Below are positions 1-9,409 of a stretch of 64,000 bases of DNA, in pieces. This DNA is from Pricia antarctica (GTDB taxonomy: Bacteria > Bacteroidota > Bacteroidia > Flavobacteriales > Flavobacteriaceae), in assembly GCF_900101815.1 (NCBI RefSeq), contig NZ_FNAO01000002.1:372001-436000 (forward strand), in the 5' to 3' direction. The stretch's first letter is position 1; each line of letters begins with the position of its first letter. The notes beneath the pieces were generated by a model, which was not told where the DNA came from, searched no databases, and saw only the letters and a list, made by a program, of their open reading frames with translations. Both the position numbers and the translations under genes were made by a program.

Positions 1-1123
1 GCGCAACGCCATTAAATCTTCGGAGTATGCATTGCAAAGAGCTAATTCTCGATTATCAAATTTCAGTGGAGTTATGAGTTCATTGCCGACGCGGGAAAAT
101 CAATTACTTAATATCCAACGGCAAAGCACCTTATATGAAAATATGTTCAATTATTTAAGTCAAGAATTGGCTAAAGCTGGAATTGCGAGGTCTGAGAGTA
201 CTTCCGATACAAGAGTGTTAGACGAGGCAAGAATGATGGGCAAAGAACCTATAGCTCCCCAAAAAATGTTGCTGATTGCACTTGCAATGACGTTCGGTAT
301 TTTAGTCCCCTTAGCTTGGATTGTTGTGTTTTCACCAAAGGATACTATTGAGAATGTTGAACAGATTATACAACATACTGAAATACCCGTCATTGCGAGT
401 ATTGTTCGTTACGATACACAAAAAAGAGCTCATTCCGATGTTGCGCTCTGGACATTTAAGGAATCGTTCCGTGACTTAATTACCAACTTGAAATTGATAA
501 ATTCGGTGGGTAAAGGGGTAATAGGAATTACATCGATTACACCAGGTGAAGGTAAATCGTACACTACGATAAATCTGGGGATAACGTTGGCAGAATCTGG
601 AAAAAGAACGCTCATTATAGATGTAGATTTAAGAAAACCGAGTCTTGTAAAGGATTTTCGCAAAGTCGAAGGTAAAGGGCTTTCTAACTATTTACGCGGA
701 GATATTAATTCAAGTAAAGATATCATTTATCCTCATGAGAAATTGGCAAACCTTAGTTTCATCCCTACTTCTGTAATGCAAGGTAATGTGCATGAATCAC
801 TTTCCGGGCCCAAATTAAAACTATTAATAGAAGAACTTAAGGACAACTATGACTATATCATACTAGATACCCCGGCAGCAGGGCTAGTTTCAGATTTTTT
901 GCTATTAGGGGATTTTATAGACATTAACCTCTTTGTGATACGGCGCAAAATAGCCAAAATCCGGTTTTTGGACGATATCGAGAAACTAATTCCTCAGCGT
1001 AAACATAAAAAAAACTTTATTGTTTTCAATGATGCGCTAAAAAAGAATCACAAATATGGCTATGAGCAAAAATACGGTCACAATAGGGATTCCCAACTGG
1101 TCAATAAATCATTGTCGGTATAG
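1..1123 (+). CDS. Wzc/BY-kinase-like polysaccharide chain-length protein, C-terminal part (5' end outside window)
   Basis: The reading frame is open from the first bases of the window, so the gene starts upstream and only about 373 codons are seen. Visible in order: a periplasmic coiled region, a proline/arginine segment (VLDEARMMGKEPIAPQK) that usually precedes the second membrane helix of Wzz/Wzc proteins, one membrane helix (about nt 266-330), then a cytoplasmic P-loop kinase domain with Walker A (TPGEGKS), Walker A' (LIIDVDLRKPS) and Walker B (YIILDTPA). BY-kinases of this type control polymer length and export at the inner membrane. The C-terminus holds only three scattered tyrosines (KYGYEQKYG) instead of a rich cluster. 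It heads the exopolysaccharide genes that follow. Confidence 0.88.
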   Translation, partial: RNAIKSSEYALQRANSRLSNFSGVMSSLPTRENQLLNIQRQSTLYENMFNYLSQELAKAGIARSESTSDTRVLDEARMMGKEPIAPQKMLLIALAMTFGILVPLAWIVVFSPKDTIENVEQIIQHTEIPVIASIVRYDTQKRAHSDVALWTFKESFRDLITNLKLINSVGKGVIGITSITPGEGKSYTTINLGITLAESGKRTLIIDVDLRKPSLVKDFRKVEGKGLSNYLRGDINSSKDIIYPHEKLANLSFIPTSVMQGNVHESLSGPKLKLLIEELKDNYDYIILDTPAAGLVSDFLLLGDFIDINLFVIRRKIAKIRFLDDIEKLIPQRKHKKNFIVFNDALKKNHKYGYEQKYGHNRDSQLVNKSLSV

Positions 1124-1200
1124 GTCTACCTATGAAATATTAAACAAGAATTTGATGAGTAATCACTTTAGCATCACTCAACATTTGATATCCATTTAAA

Positions 1201-2565
1201 ATGGACGATTACTCCAAACTTTTTAATTTTGAATTGGATATTGTTCAGTTTCAGCATTTCTATATCTATTTTGTAATTACTGCCATCATTGCATTTTATT
1301 TGACTGTTAAAAGTGCATCAAAATATAAGTTTGTATTATTTTTCATATCATTTTTTTTGCTTACTGGCAACCTAAACGATTTATTGACCATTAAAATACC
1401 TGGTTTTAGTCTTTTCGAAATACAGCCCGATAGATTTCTCTTTGTTTTGCTATCATTTTTTATAGTAGGAAAAACCTTATTTTCTAGATACAGGCCACAG
1501 TTTAGGTTCGAGAGAAGAGTACCTTGGTTCGAAGTAGCACTTTTTTCCTATGTCATTATGCTAACGGCTTCACAGCTTTTCAACATATCGGAAATTGGTG
1601 TTGGCTATGCATTAAAAACTATTCTCGATGCTCTGGGGTTTATGGTAATTATGATAGGGATATCTCTAATGGCTGATAGGCCTTCTTACGACCTAATTGG
1701 AAAGTCGATAATTATTGGTGCGATAGGGTCTAGCATGGTTAGTCTTGTCCAATTATCCGTAGACCCTTACTTTCTCCGTATTGGCGATAATAGACTAGCC
1801 GTGGGAACTCTTTTAAGAGCAAACGGAATCTTTTCCGCTGAATATTTTAATTCATACTACCTCATAATCGCAATAGTGTGGACCTTAATTATAGTTAAAA
1901 GCAATCAGTGGAAAATTTCTTTGATAACCCTATATTCTCTTGGGGTTTTATCCTCCTTTCAGAGAATGAGTTGGTTGATTTTGATTTTGATACTTTTAAC
2001 CTATACTGTCTATATCAAAAAAGTGGATATCGGAAAGCTGCTCTTGGCCGGTTTGTCATTTGTTGTCATTTTATTATCGGTTTCCCTTTTTTATTATCAA
2101 GATATTATGAACAGTTCTTTGGTCAAGGAAAGATTGAGCGAGCCGATTAACAGTCGGGAGGGTTATTATACCATGGTTCTCGATAATATTGGTAAAAAAC
2201 CCGTATTCGGATATGGAAATCTTGAGAATGAGGTATACTACGTAAATTTATTGCGGATTACCGGCGATAGGGATAGAGCCACGGCAACCACCGGAGATTT
2301 ACATAGCGGTTATTTTGGAGCACTTTTTTTATATGGAATACCCGCGGCGGTTTTCTTTACCCTTTTTGTTGTTTTGTCAGTGCTGTACTATTCAAAATCT
2401 GTTAAAGAAGATATGTATTTCATACTGCCTTTTTTAGTCAGCATCCTTTACATGATAGGCAATCTGACGAATACATTTTTGTTTCTAAAATATATTTCGC
2501 TGCTATTTGCTATCCATATAGGTATTGGAAAGGGAATTAATAGAATAAAGGAACAAGCTTTTTAA
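1201..2565 (+). CDS. O-antigen polymerase/ligase-like membrane protein (Wzy/WaaL type)
   Basis: A 454-residue, very hydrophobic protein with about ten to twelve predicted membrane helices and one large hydrophilic loop in the second half. That loop (GYYTMVLDNIGKKPVFGYGN) resembles the periplasmic loop of the O-antigen ligase/polymerase family, where an arginine-rich stretch is followed by a 'P-hydrophobic-GxG' turn. The likely job is joining lipid-linked repeat units into polymer at the periplasmic face. ATG start 77 bp after the kinase gene; the flippase follows 42 bp later, so co-transcription is likely. Polymerase and ligase cannot be told apart from sequence alone. Confidence 0.75.
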   Translation: MDDYSKLFNFELDIVQFQHFYIYFVITAIIAFYLTVKSASKYKFVLFFISFFLLTGNLNDLLTIKIPGFSLFEIQPDRFLFVLLSFFIVGKTLFSRYRPQFRFERRVPWFEVALFSYVIMLTASQLFNISEIGVGYALKTILDALGFMVIMIGISLMADRPSYDLIGKSIIIGAIGSSMVSLVQLSVDPYFLRIGDNRLAVGTLLRANGIFSAEYFNSYYLIIAIVWTLIIVKSNQWKISLITLYSLGVLSSFQRMSWLILILILLTYTVYIKKVDIGKLLLAGLSFVVILLSVSLFYYQDIMNSSLVKERLSEPINSREGYYTMVLDNIGKKPVFGYGNLENEVYYVNLLRITGDRDRATATTGDLHSGYFGALFLYGIPAAVFFTLFVVLSVLYYSKSVKEDMYFILPFLVSILYMIGNLTNTFLFLKYISLLFAIHIGIGKGINRIKEQAF

Positions 2566-2607
2566 AACTGACCAGATGATTTCAAGACTAAACCTCCTAC
2601 ACACACC

Positions 2608-3972
2608 ATGAAGGCAATAGAGAGGATCAAAGCGATTTTATTCAAGGGAAATACCCGGTCCGTTCGTGTAAAAAAGAACGTACTACTGACCATACTAATA
2701 AAAGTAGCTGGAATGTTGATTGGGTTTATTTATATGCCCTTATCACTTGATTATCTCGGCCAAATCAAATTTGGAATCTTTCTAACAATGCTATCTATAA
2801 TAGATTGGTTCTTGAATTTCGATATTGGCATTGGTCAAGGATTACGGAATAAGTTCGGGGAATCGGTAGTAAGAAAGGGTAACCGAGATGCCGTATACTA
2901 CGTAAGCACGGCATACTTTGTCCTTGGGGCAATTATAGCGGCAGTTACCGTCACGCTGCTTATTTTGAATTTCTCATTGCCATGGGCGAGTTGGTTGAAC
3001 ATACCCCTGGATTTGCAGAGTGAGGTAAAGATACTTGGAGCAATCATCATTATCGCTTTTGGGATTCGGTTCATTGCTGGTAATATCTATGAAATTTTCT
3101 ACGCCATGCAGAAAATGGCCTATGTGGAATTCTTTCAGTTCCTGTCAAAAGCAACCTTTCTGGTATTTATATTATTGATTCCTTTCATTGCAACCGAATC
3201 GTTACTTCTTTTTGGAGCTGCCAATTCTTTAACCTTCGCCTTGGTGCCCCTTATCGTGGGCCTTTATTATTTTAGTAGTAAGTTCAGTGCATACAGACCT
3301 TCGGTCAAATATGTGAAAATGAAGTATTTTAAAGATCTTTTTTCTTTGAGCTCGAAATTCTTCTTAATCAAAATTGCCATGCTCATTATCCACCAGACAA
3401 ATAATATTCTAATCGCTCTATTTGTTTCCTTAGAGAGCGTGCCGCAATACGAGGCAGCCTATAAATATATGTCCATTTTTATGCTTCTGTTCGTAATTCT
3501 CAATAACCAACTCTGGCCATCGAATACCGAAGCGTATGCTAAAGGCGACCTCGTCTGGATGAAAAAAATGATGCGGGCCTTGCTCAAGATATGGTTTGCA
3601 ACTCTGGTATTGGCAACGCTGATGGTGGTAATTTCTCCTTTTGTCTACGAACTATGGTTTCAAAAGACACCGTTATACATACCTATGGCGATTTCTATAT
3701 CCGTCGCGGTTTCGATTTGTCTGACTACTTGGGTAAATATGTATAACATTGTGCTGAATGGTACGGGCAAGATTAAACTACAGATGTATACATGGCTTTT
3801 TGCTGCATTTATAAATATTCCGATATCACTGTTTCTAGTAGAAGTGATTGATCTAGGGGTCGTGGGCATCGTGCTTGGAACAGTTGCCAGTTTAATACCT
3901 TTAGCGATCGTAGCGCCGATTCAAGTAAATAAAATTCTGTCGAAAAAAGATATTGGTATATGGGCGAAGTAA
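2608..3972 (+). CDS. Wzx-like oligosaccharide flippase (MOP/polysaccharide transport family)
   Basis: A 454-residue protein with about 12 to 14 hydrophobic helices spread over its length and a basic N-terminus. The start (LLTILIKVAGMLIGFIYMP) and the repeated helical pairs fit the polysaccharide transporter family that flips undecaprenyl-diphosphate-linked repeat units to the periplasm. The helix pattern and the position directly after the polymerase/ligase gene support the call; no catalytic motif exists for this family. ATG start. Confidence 0.82.
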   Translation: MKAIERIKAILFKGNTRSVRVKKNVLLTILIKVAGMLIGFIYMPLSLDYLGQIKFGIFLTMLSIIDWFLNFDIGIGQGLRNKFGESVVRKGNRDAVYYVSTAYFVLGAIIAAVTVTLLILNFSLPWASWLNIPLDLQSEVKILGAIIIIAFGIRFIAGNIYEIFYAMQKMAYVEFFQFLSKATFLVFILLIPFIATESLLLFGAANSLTFALVPLIVGLYYFSSKFSAYRPSVKYVKMKYFKDLFSLSSKFFLIKIAMLIIHQTNNILIALFVSLESVPQYEAAYKYMSIFMLLFVILNNQLWPSNTEAYAKGDLVWMKKMMRALLKIWFATLVLATLMVVISPFVYELWFQKTPLYIPMAISISVAVSICLTTWVNMYNIVLNGTGKIKLQMYTWLFAAFINIPISLFLVEVIDLGVVGIVLGTVASLIPLAIVAPIQVNKILSKKDIGIWAK

Positions 3973-4042
3973 ATCTGGATTTTTGGAATTACCAAAGGGT
4001 AGAAACATTCAAAATTGAACATGTACAATCTTCTACAAAAAA

Positions 4043-5740
4043 ATGACTTTTCAAAAAAGATATATCCAATTTGGAATACTATGTGATAGTACCCACCTGT
4101 ATACTTGGCAAGAAACCGTCATAAAAAAATTGGTTGCCGAATGTGATGTTGAACTAAAATTAGTAGTGTTCGAAAAAGCGGGTCAGATAGACACTTATCC
4201 GATCTCTTTACAAAATTCGTATTCTAGAATAGGGTTTTTATGGAACCTTTTTTATCGCCATAAGGTCAAAAAGAAATCGAAAGCCTTGAAAAAAGTGGAA
4301 ACCGGCAGGCTTTTCAAAGATATCCCCAAAATTCACTGTAATTTTATCACAGTTGATAGATTAACCCAGTTGGAAGCCGCAGATATTGAAAAAATAAAAG
4401 ATGCGGGACTCGATTTTATGCTAAATTTCGCTTCGGTACAATTTTCGGGAACTATCTTGAATACAGCTGCATACGGTATATGGTCGTTCTGGTTTGGTGA
4501 GTTGGGGAAATATGATGGGCCCACGCCCTGTTTTTGGGAAATATACCATAAAGACCTTCTGTCAAGTGCCTATCTAATTCGCGTGACGGATGGATCAGAT
4601 TTGACGAGCGTTCTAAGGGAAGGCCATTTAAAGACCGATATTCTCTATCACAAAAACCTTGATAACATCCATTTTGAAACTACGGGTTGGCCATTAAAAC
4701 TATGTCATGATATCCGAACCGGTCAGGCTGGTAACTTTACAAATACTAGGAATATTAAATTGGGCAGACAGATTTCTTGTCCAAGTAACCTACAACTCTT
4801 AAATTTTTTCGGTATTCAACTGAGCCAAGGGCTCAAGAAGGCCTATAATTTGATTTTCTATACGGATTATTGGAATATTGGCATTGTGTTCTCACCCATC
4901 CAAGAATTTCTAGATACTGAAAAAAAACCGGTGGTGCAATGGTTTCCGAACTTGGTAAAGTCCCATTTTATGGCTGATCCTTTCGGAATTCTTTTCAAGG
5001 GAAAGCTATACGTTCTTTACGAAGATTTTCGTTTTGATCAAGGTCTCGGTAAGACCGCAAGCTTTTTGGTCGATAATGGCAAATTCATGGAGAACAAGAT
5101 TGTAATAGCAGAAAAATTCCACATGTCATATCCATTTATCCTGGAATATGAAAATAATATTTATTGTATTCCTGAGACACATCAGGCAAATCAAGTACGT
5201 TTGTATAGGGCTACAGATTTTCCAAAAAAATGGAAACTTGAAAAAGTGCTTATTGAGAATTATGCGGGTATAGATAGTACACTTTTCGAATATAATGACA
5301 CTTGGTTTCTATTTTCGTCCAATAAAAATTCCGGACATCGTTATAATCTCAATATTCATTATTCAAACAGTATTTTTGGACCTTGGCGAGAACATCCTAA
5401 GAATCCCGTGAAAACAGATATTCGATCGGCGAGACCTGCGGGCACTATGTTCATACACAATGGGGAAATTTTTAGACCATCAATGGATTATTCTGAAAAA
5501 ATAGAGGGCAGAATAACCCTTAACAAAATATCAACTCTTACTATTGATGATTTTGAGGAAGAGTTTCACAACATTGTCCATCCTTTTAAGAATGCCTATT
5601 ATTCCGATAAGGTACATACCTTAAGTCAGATTGGTTCCTATACATTGGTAGATGGTGCCAAAGAGTTGTTCATTTTAAGCAACTTCAACGTATTTCGATA
5701 CAAAATATCGAGGATTCTGAAAAAGTTAAAAAATAATTAG
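4043..5740 (+). CDS. Formyltransferase-like / GINT1-like fusion protein
   Basis: A 565-residue protein with two recognisable halves. Residues about 1-210 resemble the formyltransferase fold (segment near residues 124-170: DFMLNFASVQFSG, then a GIW-FW-GE-GP-P-FWE pattern). Residues about 305-555 look like the five-bladed, GH43-like N-terminal domain of glucosamine inositolphosphorylceramide transferase (ADPFGILFKGKLYVLYEDF, YPFILEYENNIYCIPETH, DSTLFEYNDTWFLFSS). No signal peptide is visible, so it should act in the cytoplasm, presumably on a nucleotide sugar or glycan precursor. The substrate is unknown; the role in polymer assembly is inferred from its place between flippase and amidotransferase genes. 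Confidence 0.65.
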   Translation: MTFQKRYIQFGILCDSTHLYTWQETVIKKLVAECDVELKLVVFEKAGQIDTYPISLQNSYSRIGFLWNLFYRHKVKKKSKALKKVETGRLFKDIPKIHCNFITVDRLTQLEAADIEKIKDAGLDFMLNFASVQFSGTILNTAAYGIWSFWFGELGKYDGPTPCFWEIYHKDLLSSAYLIRVTDGSDLTSVLREGHLKTDILYHKNLDNIHFETTGWPLKLCHDIRTGQAGNFTNTRNIKLGRQISCPSNLQLLNFFGIQLSQGLKKAYNLIFYTDYWNIGIVFSPIQEFLDTEKKPVVQWFPNLVKSHFMADPFGILFKGKLYVLYEDFRFDQGLGKTASFLVDNGKFMENKIVIAEKFHMSYPFILEYENNIYCIPETHQANQVRLYRATDFPKKWKLEKVLIENYAGIDSTLFEYNDTWFLFSSNKNSGHRYNLNIHYSNSIFGPWREHPKNPVKTDIRSARPAGTMFIHNGEIFRPSMDYSEKIEGRITLNKISTLTIDDFEEEFHNIVHPFKNAYYSDKVHTLSQIGSYTLVDGAKELFILSNFNVFRYKISRILKKLKNN

Positions 5741-5855
5741 ATTCTTTTGCAACCTGGTTATTTTTCAGATACCAGCACAATAAATATTTGAGTTGTAAAG
5801 TAATATTGAAACTAAAGCCTTTCAGTGCTTTTTGAACTAAACGGTCGACAAAGAA

Positions 5856-7718
5856 ATGTGTGGAATATGTGGAAAGTTTTATTTTGATCCAGGCAGATCG
5901 GTTCTTCAAGAAGATGTTCATAAAATGGCCAAACTGATTACCCATCGTGGGCCTGATGACAGTGGCTATTATATAAAGGGAAATATTGGTTTCGGCTTTC
6001 GAAGATTAAGTATTATCGACCTATACACCGGTCATCAACCCCTATCCAATGAAGATGGAACCGTATGGATAGTCCTTAACGGTGAAATCTACAACCATCT
6101 TGAACTCCGTGAACAGCTAATCACAAAAGGCCATAAGTTCTCTACAAAAACAGATACAGAGACCATTGTGCATCTTTTTGAGGAGTACGGAAGCAAATGC
6201 GTACAACATCTTCGGGGCATGTTTGCCTTTGCTATTTGGGACGAGAAGAACAAAAAACTATTTTGCGCTAGGGATCGTTTTGGCATTAAGCCATTTTTTT
6301 ATCATAATAATGAGGAAGGTTTTGTTTTCGGTTCTGAAATAAAGTGTGTTTTAAGTCAGACGAAATCATCCTCTACACTTTCTATCCCCATGCTAGATCA
6401 GTATTTGACTTATGGTTATTCCTCTGAGGAAGGGACTATATATCAGAATATTAAAAAACTGAGACCCGGTCATACTTTGGAAATAGAACATGATGGAAAG
6501 GTTAAGGTTAATAGATATTGGGATATACACTATACCCCTGATTATAATAAGACAGAAGAGGAATGGTGCAAATTAATAGATGATAAATTATCCGAATCGG
6601 TAAAAGTACATTTGATGAGCGATGTTCCTTTGGGTGCTTTCTTGAGTGGTGGAGTAGACTCGAGTGCAATAGTTGCATTAATGTCTAAAAATTCGAATGC
6701 TCCTGTAAAAACATTTTCAATCGGTTTCAAAGAGGCAGAATTCAATGAATTAAAATATGCAAGGGAAGTAGCGAAGATGTATAATACAGAACATTATGAG
6801 CAAATTGTAGAGCCAGAATCGGTTGCTCTATTACCTGATTTAGTCGATATTTATGATGAACCTTTTTCTGATGCTTCAGCAATACCCACTTATTTCGTTT
6901 CAAAATTTGCTAGAGAAAATGTGACCGTAGTACTTTCTGGAGACGGAGGAGATGAGTTGTTTGCAGGTTACAACAGGTACCAGAGAATGATGAACATGCG
7001 CAACTTCAATATTTTACCAGAAGGCGTAAGCAAGAATTTTTGGGGCGGTTTGCATAAAATGATTCCGAACAGTGTAAAAGGAAAAGGGGCTACTTACTAT
7101 CTTTCTAAACCTAAGGATAGTTTTCCGGCTTTCCATTCGATATGGCACCAGGCCGAACGCGAAAAACTTTTCAAGAAAGAACTTTGGGAAGATATAAAGC
7201 AATCTCCCGCTGAATTAAGCAGAATCGAAAGTTTTACCAACTCCGGGTCTACAGATTTTTTATTTAATATGCAGAAAATGGATATGCAACGCTACATGGT
7301 CGATGATGTACTTACTAAAGTTGATCGGGCTAGTATGCAAAATTCCTTAGAGGTCAGGGTGCCAATTTTAGATCATGAATTTGCCGAACTGACTGCTACC
7401 ATTCCTTCCGAATTAAAATTGAAAGGAAATATCAAAAAGTACATTTTTAAGGAAGCCATGAAAAAACATCTGCCAGAATCTATCATCTCGCATAAAAAAA
7501 TGGGATTCAGTTTGCCATTGAAAGCATGGTTTAAAGATGACCTTAAAGAATATGTCAATGACCGCTTAATAGGCACAAAGGGTCCTTTATACGATTATTT
7601 AGAACCAGCTTACGTAAACAAAATAGTTAATGAGCATAACAATGGAATGCGAGATTTTAACGACAAAATATGGTCTTTGCTTTTCTTGGACCAATGGCTT
7701 AACTCGCGAAAAGAATAG
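5856..7718 (+). CDS. asnB: Asparagine synthase (glutamine-hydrolysing)-like amidotransferase
   Basis: A 620-residue protein that starts MCGICGKF, so Cys2 is the expected glutaminase nucleophile after removal of Met1. The N-terminal class II glutamine amidotransferase domain (about 1-190) contains RGPDD and NGEIYNH. The synthetase domain has the pyrophosphate loop LSGGVDSSA near residue 264 and the later SGDGGDELFAGYNRY motif. Length and motifs match AsnB fully. In polysaccharide loci such copies often amidate a sugar acid or serve a specialised amidation step rather than asparagine supply; that role is inference. ATG start, 115 bp after the preceding gene. Confidence 0.9.
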   Translation: MCGICGKFYFDPGRSVLQEDVHKMAKLITHRGPDDSGYYIKGNIGFGFRRLSIIDLYTGHQPLSNEDGTVWIVLNGEIYNHLELREQLITKGHKFSTKTDTETIVHLFEEYGSKCVQHLRGMFAFAIWDEKNKKLFCARDRFGIKPFFYHNNEEGFVFGSEIKCVLSQTKSSSTLSIPMLDQYLTYGYSSEEGTIYQNIKKLRPGHTLEIEHDGKVKVNRYWDIHYTPDYNKTEEEWCKLIDDKLSESVKVHLMSDVPLGAFLSGGVDSSAIVALMSKNSNAPVKTFSIGFKEAEFNELKYAREVAKMYNTEHYEQIVEPESVALLPDLVDIYDEPFSDASAIPTYFVSKFARENVTVVLSGDGGDELFAGYNRYQRMMNMRNFNILPEGVSKNFWGGLHKMIPNSVKGKGATYYLSKPKDSFPAFHSIWHQAEREKLFKKELWEDIKQSPAELSRIESFTNSGSTDFLFNMQKMDMQRYMVDDVLTKVDRASMQNSLEVRVPILDHEFAELTATIPSELKLKGNIKKYIFKEAMKKHLPESIISHKKMGFSLPLKAWFKDDLKEYVNDRLIGTKGPLYDYLEPAYVNKIVNEHNNGMRDFNDKIWSLLFLDQWLNSRKE

Positions 7719-8054
7719 GAAAAAACGTTAAAATTATTAGTCTAATTCAAAGAAAAACAAAACCAAATCTAAAACAGAATTATTCTGAGCTCCTATGAAT
7801 ATGGAGGCACTTTAAAAGCGAATGGGTGCGTAGCCTTCCCAAAAGGGAATGGCTACAGGTGGACAAACATTGTTATTTTGCCCTAAACTATAATCGAATC
7901 AAAATTATTTGCAAAAGGTAAATCATTCATTAAATAAAAGATTTAGAGATAGTACAATTGAGATGCAGAATTTAATAGTGATTATCTGCGCTACCAAATA
8001 ATATTCTAAGAATATCGCGGCATTGAATATCAAAAAAAACACCCGAAAATAAGT
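7719..8054 (+). other. Intergenic region with one hairpin
   Basis: 336 bp between asnB and the first glycosyltransferase, strongly AT-rich. No supported ORF. The only structure seen is the imperfect inverted repeat at 7830-7856 (listed separately). It may hold a promoter for the four-gene glycosyltransferase series, but I could not identify boxes with confidence. Confidence 0.5.
7830..7856. repeat. Imperfect hairpin between asnB and glycosyltransferase genes
   Basis: GTAGCCTTCCC (7830-7840), an AAAA loop and GGGAATGGCTAC (7845-7856) pair along 11 bp with one bulged base. No T-run follows directly, so a classic intrinsic terminator is doubtful; it could be an RNA processing or partial termination structure. 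Confidence 0.4.
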
Positions 8055-9269
8055 TTGTCAAGAGAAAACCAACATAACATCACAAATGTAGTATTTTTAG
8101 GAGAAAACGGTTTTCCTAAAGGGTTGGCAGCTATTCAGAGAATGACCTTAATGGCAAAAGCGCTCCTTGTTGAAGGATGCAAGACAACAGTAATATGTAG
8201 AAAGGGTGTCGGGGAACAGGATCACGTAGTGAGCCTTTGTACCAAAGGAAAATATGAAGGTATTGATTATTTGTACACCTCAAAAAATGTTTTCAAACCT
8301 AAGGGATTCCTCGATAGAAATATTCAGAAATTAAAAGGTTTATTTGATGAATATGGGTATTTGAAATACTTAAAAAAACAAGGGGAAATAGATGTTGCCA
8401 TAGTTTCTAATATGAGCGCCATCCATATGTTACGGTATTGTTTTTATGCCCGATGGCTAAATTTTCCGGTTGTATTGAATTTTGTGGAAATGGCCTCTTC
8501 AATGCAGCACAGATCGTCTTTTTCCAAAAGGATAAACGACAGTTTGTTTGATAGATGGATTATTAAATTTTTTGATGCGGCATTACCGATAAGTAATCAA
8601 CTGTTAGATCACTATAACAGGGTCGTACCCACAAAACCAAGTTTGAAACTTCCAATTTTATGCGACTTTGAAAAATTCAATATACAATCTAACAGGCAAG
8701 AATCTTACTTTTTGTACTGTGGGAGTATTGCTTATAAAGATGTAATCGATTTTGTGCTTCAAGCCTATAACAGTATTAATCAAAAAGAGAAAACCAAACT
8801 GTATATGATTATCAGTGGAGGCAGTAAAGACGAAAGTCAATTTTTGCAGAAACAGATGAACGAAGGTTTTGAAAACCAATCCGTTCGTTTGTTCTCAAAT
8901 ATACCCTACGAGGAACTGGTTGAATTGTATATCAATGCAATAGCTTTGCTTATTCCACTTAGACCAACATTACAGGATGCTTCAAGGTTTCCTCATAAAA
9001 TCGGGGAATATCTTGCGTCAGGTAACCCCATGATTACGACCAATGTGGGTGAAATAAAAAATTATTTTGAAGATGGTGAAACAGCTTTGATAGCCAATAC
9101 ATATAAAACCGATGCCTTTGCAGAAAAAATGCAGTATATATTGCAACATCCAGAAGAGGCAAAAGTAATTGGATCAAACGGAAAGAAACTAGGCCTTAAT
9201 GAATTTGATTATAGAACCCAAGGGGGTAGGCTAAAAACGTTTTTGGAAGAGGTTCTGATGATCAGTTGA
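8055..9269 (+). CDS. GT4-type glycosyltransferase
   Basis: About 404 residues with the two-Rossmann (GT-B) layout of family 4 transferases. The N-terminal domain starts near residue 10 (VVFLGENGFPKGLAAIQRM). The donor-binding half carries YFLYCGSIAYKD and FPHKIGEYLASGNPMITTN, the place where GT4 enzymes bind the nucleotide sugar. No ATG lies upstream of the first beta strand, so the TTG at 8055 is chosen; the start is therefore less certain. It is the first of four GT4-like genes on this strand, presumably adding successive sugars of the repeat unit at the inner membrane. Donor and acceptor unknown. Confidence 0.8.
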   Translation: MSRENQHNITNVVFLGENGFPKGLAAIQRMTLMAKALLVEGCKTTVICRKGVGEQDHVVSLCTKGKYEGIDYLYTSKNVFKPKGFLDRNIQKLKGLFDEYGYLKYLKKQGEIDVAIVSNMSAIHMLRYCFYARWLNFPVVLNFVEMASSMQHRSSFSKRINDSLFDRWIIKFFDAALPISNQLLDHYNRVVPTKPSLKLPILCDFEKFNIQSNRQESYFLYCGSIAYKDVIDFVLQAYNSINQKEKTKLYMIISGGSKDESQFLQKQMNEGFENQSVRLFSNIPYEELVELYINAIALLIPLRPTLQDASRFPHKIGEYLASGNPMITTNVGEIKNYFEDGETALIANTYKTDAFAEKMQYILQHPEEAKVIGSNGKKLGLNEFDYRTQGGRLKTFLEEVLMIS

Positions 9270-9409
9270 ATTGATTAATTAAAAAGATAATATGCAGAAT
9301 AGCAAGGGTTTTCAACCTTGACATGGCCAAGAGCGTACCAAAGAAATTCTCAAACAAATGGCTGTCAAAATTCATCAATATGAGGGTTAATAACATCAAT
9401 AAGCGATAA

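Noticed and set aside
249-253. tRNA, rRNA or CRISPR features anywhere in the window
   Set aside because: Reading through both strands showed no tRNA cloverleaf with CCA-end context, no rRNA signature and no regularly spaced direct repeats with spacers; the coordinate given is nominal.
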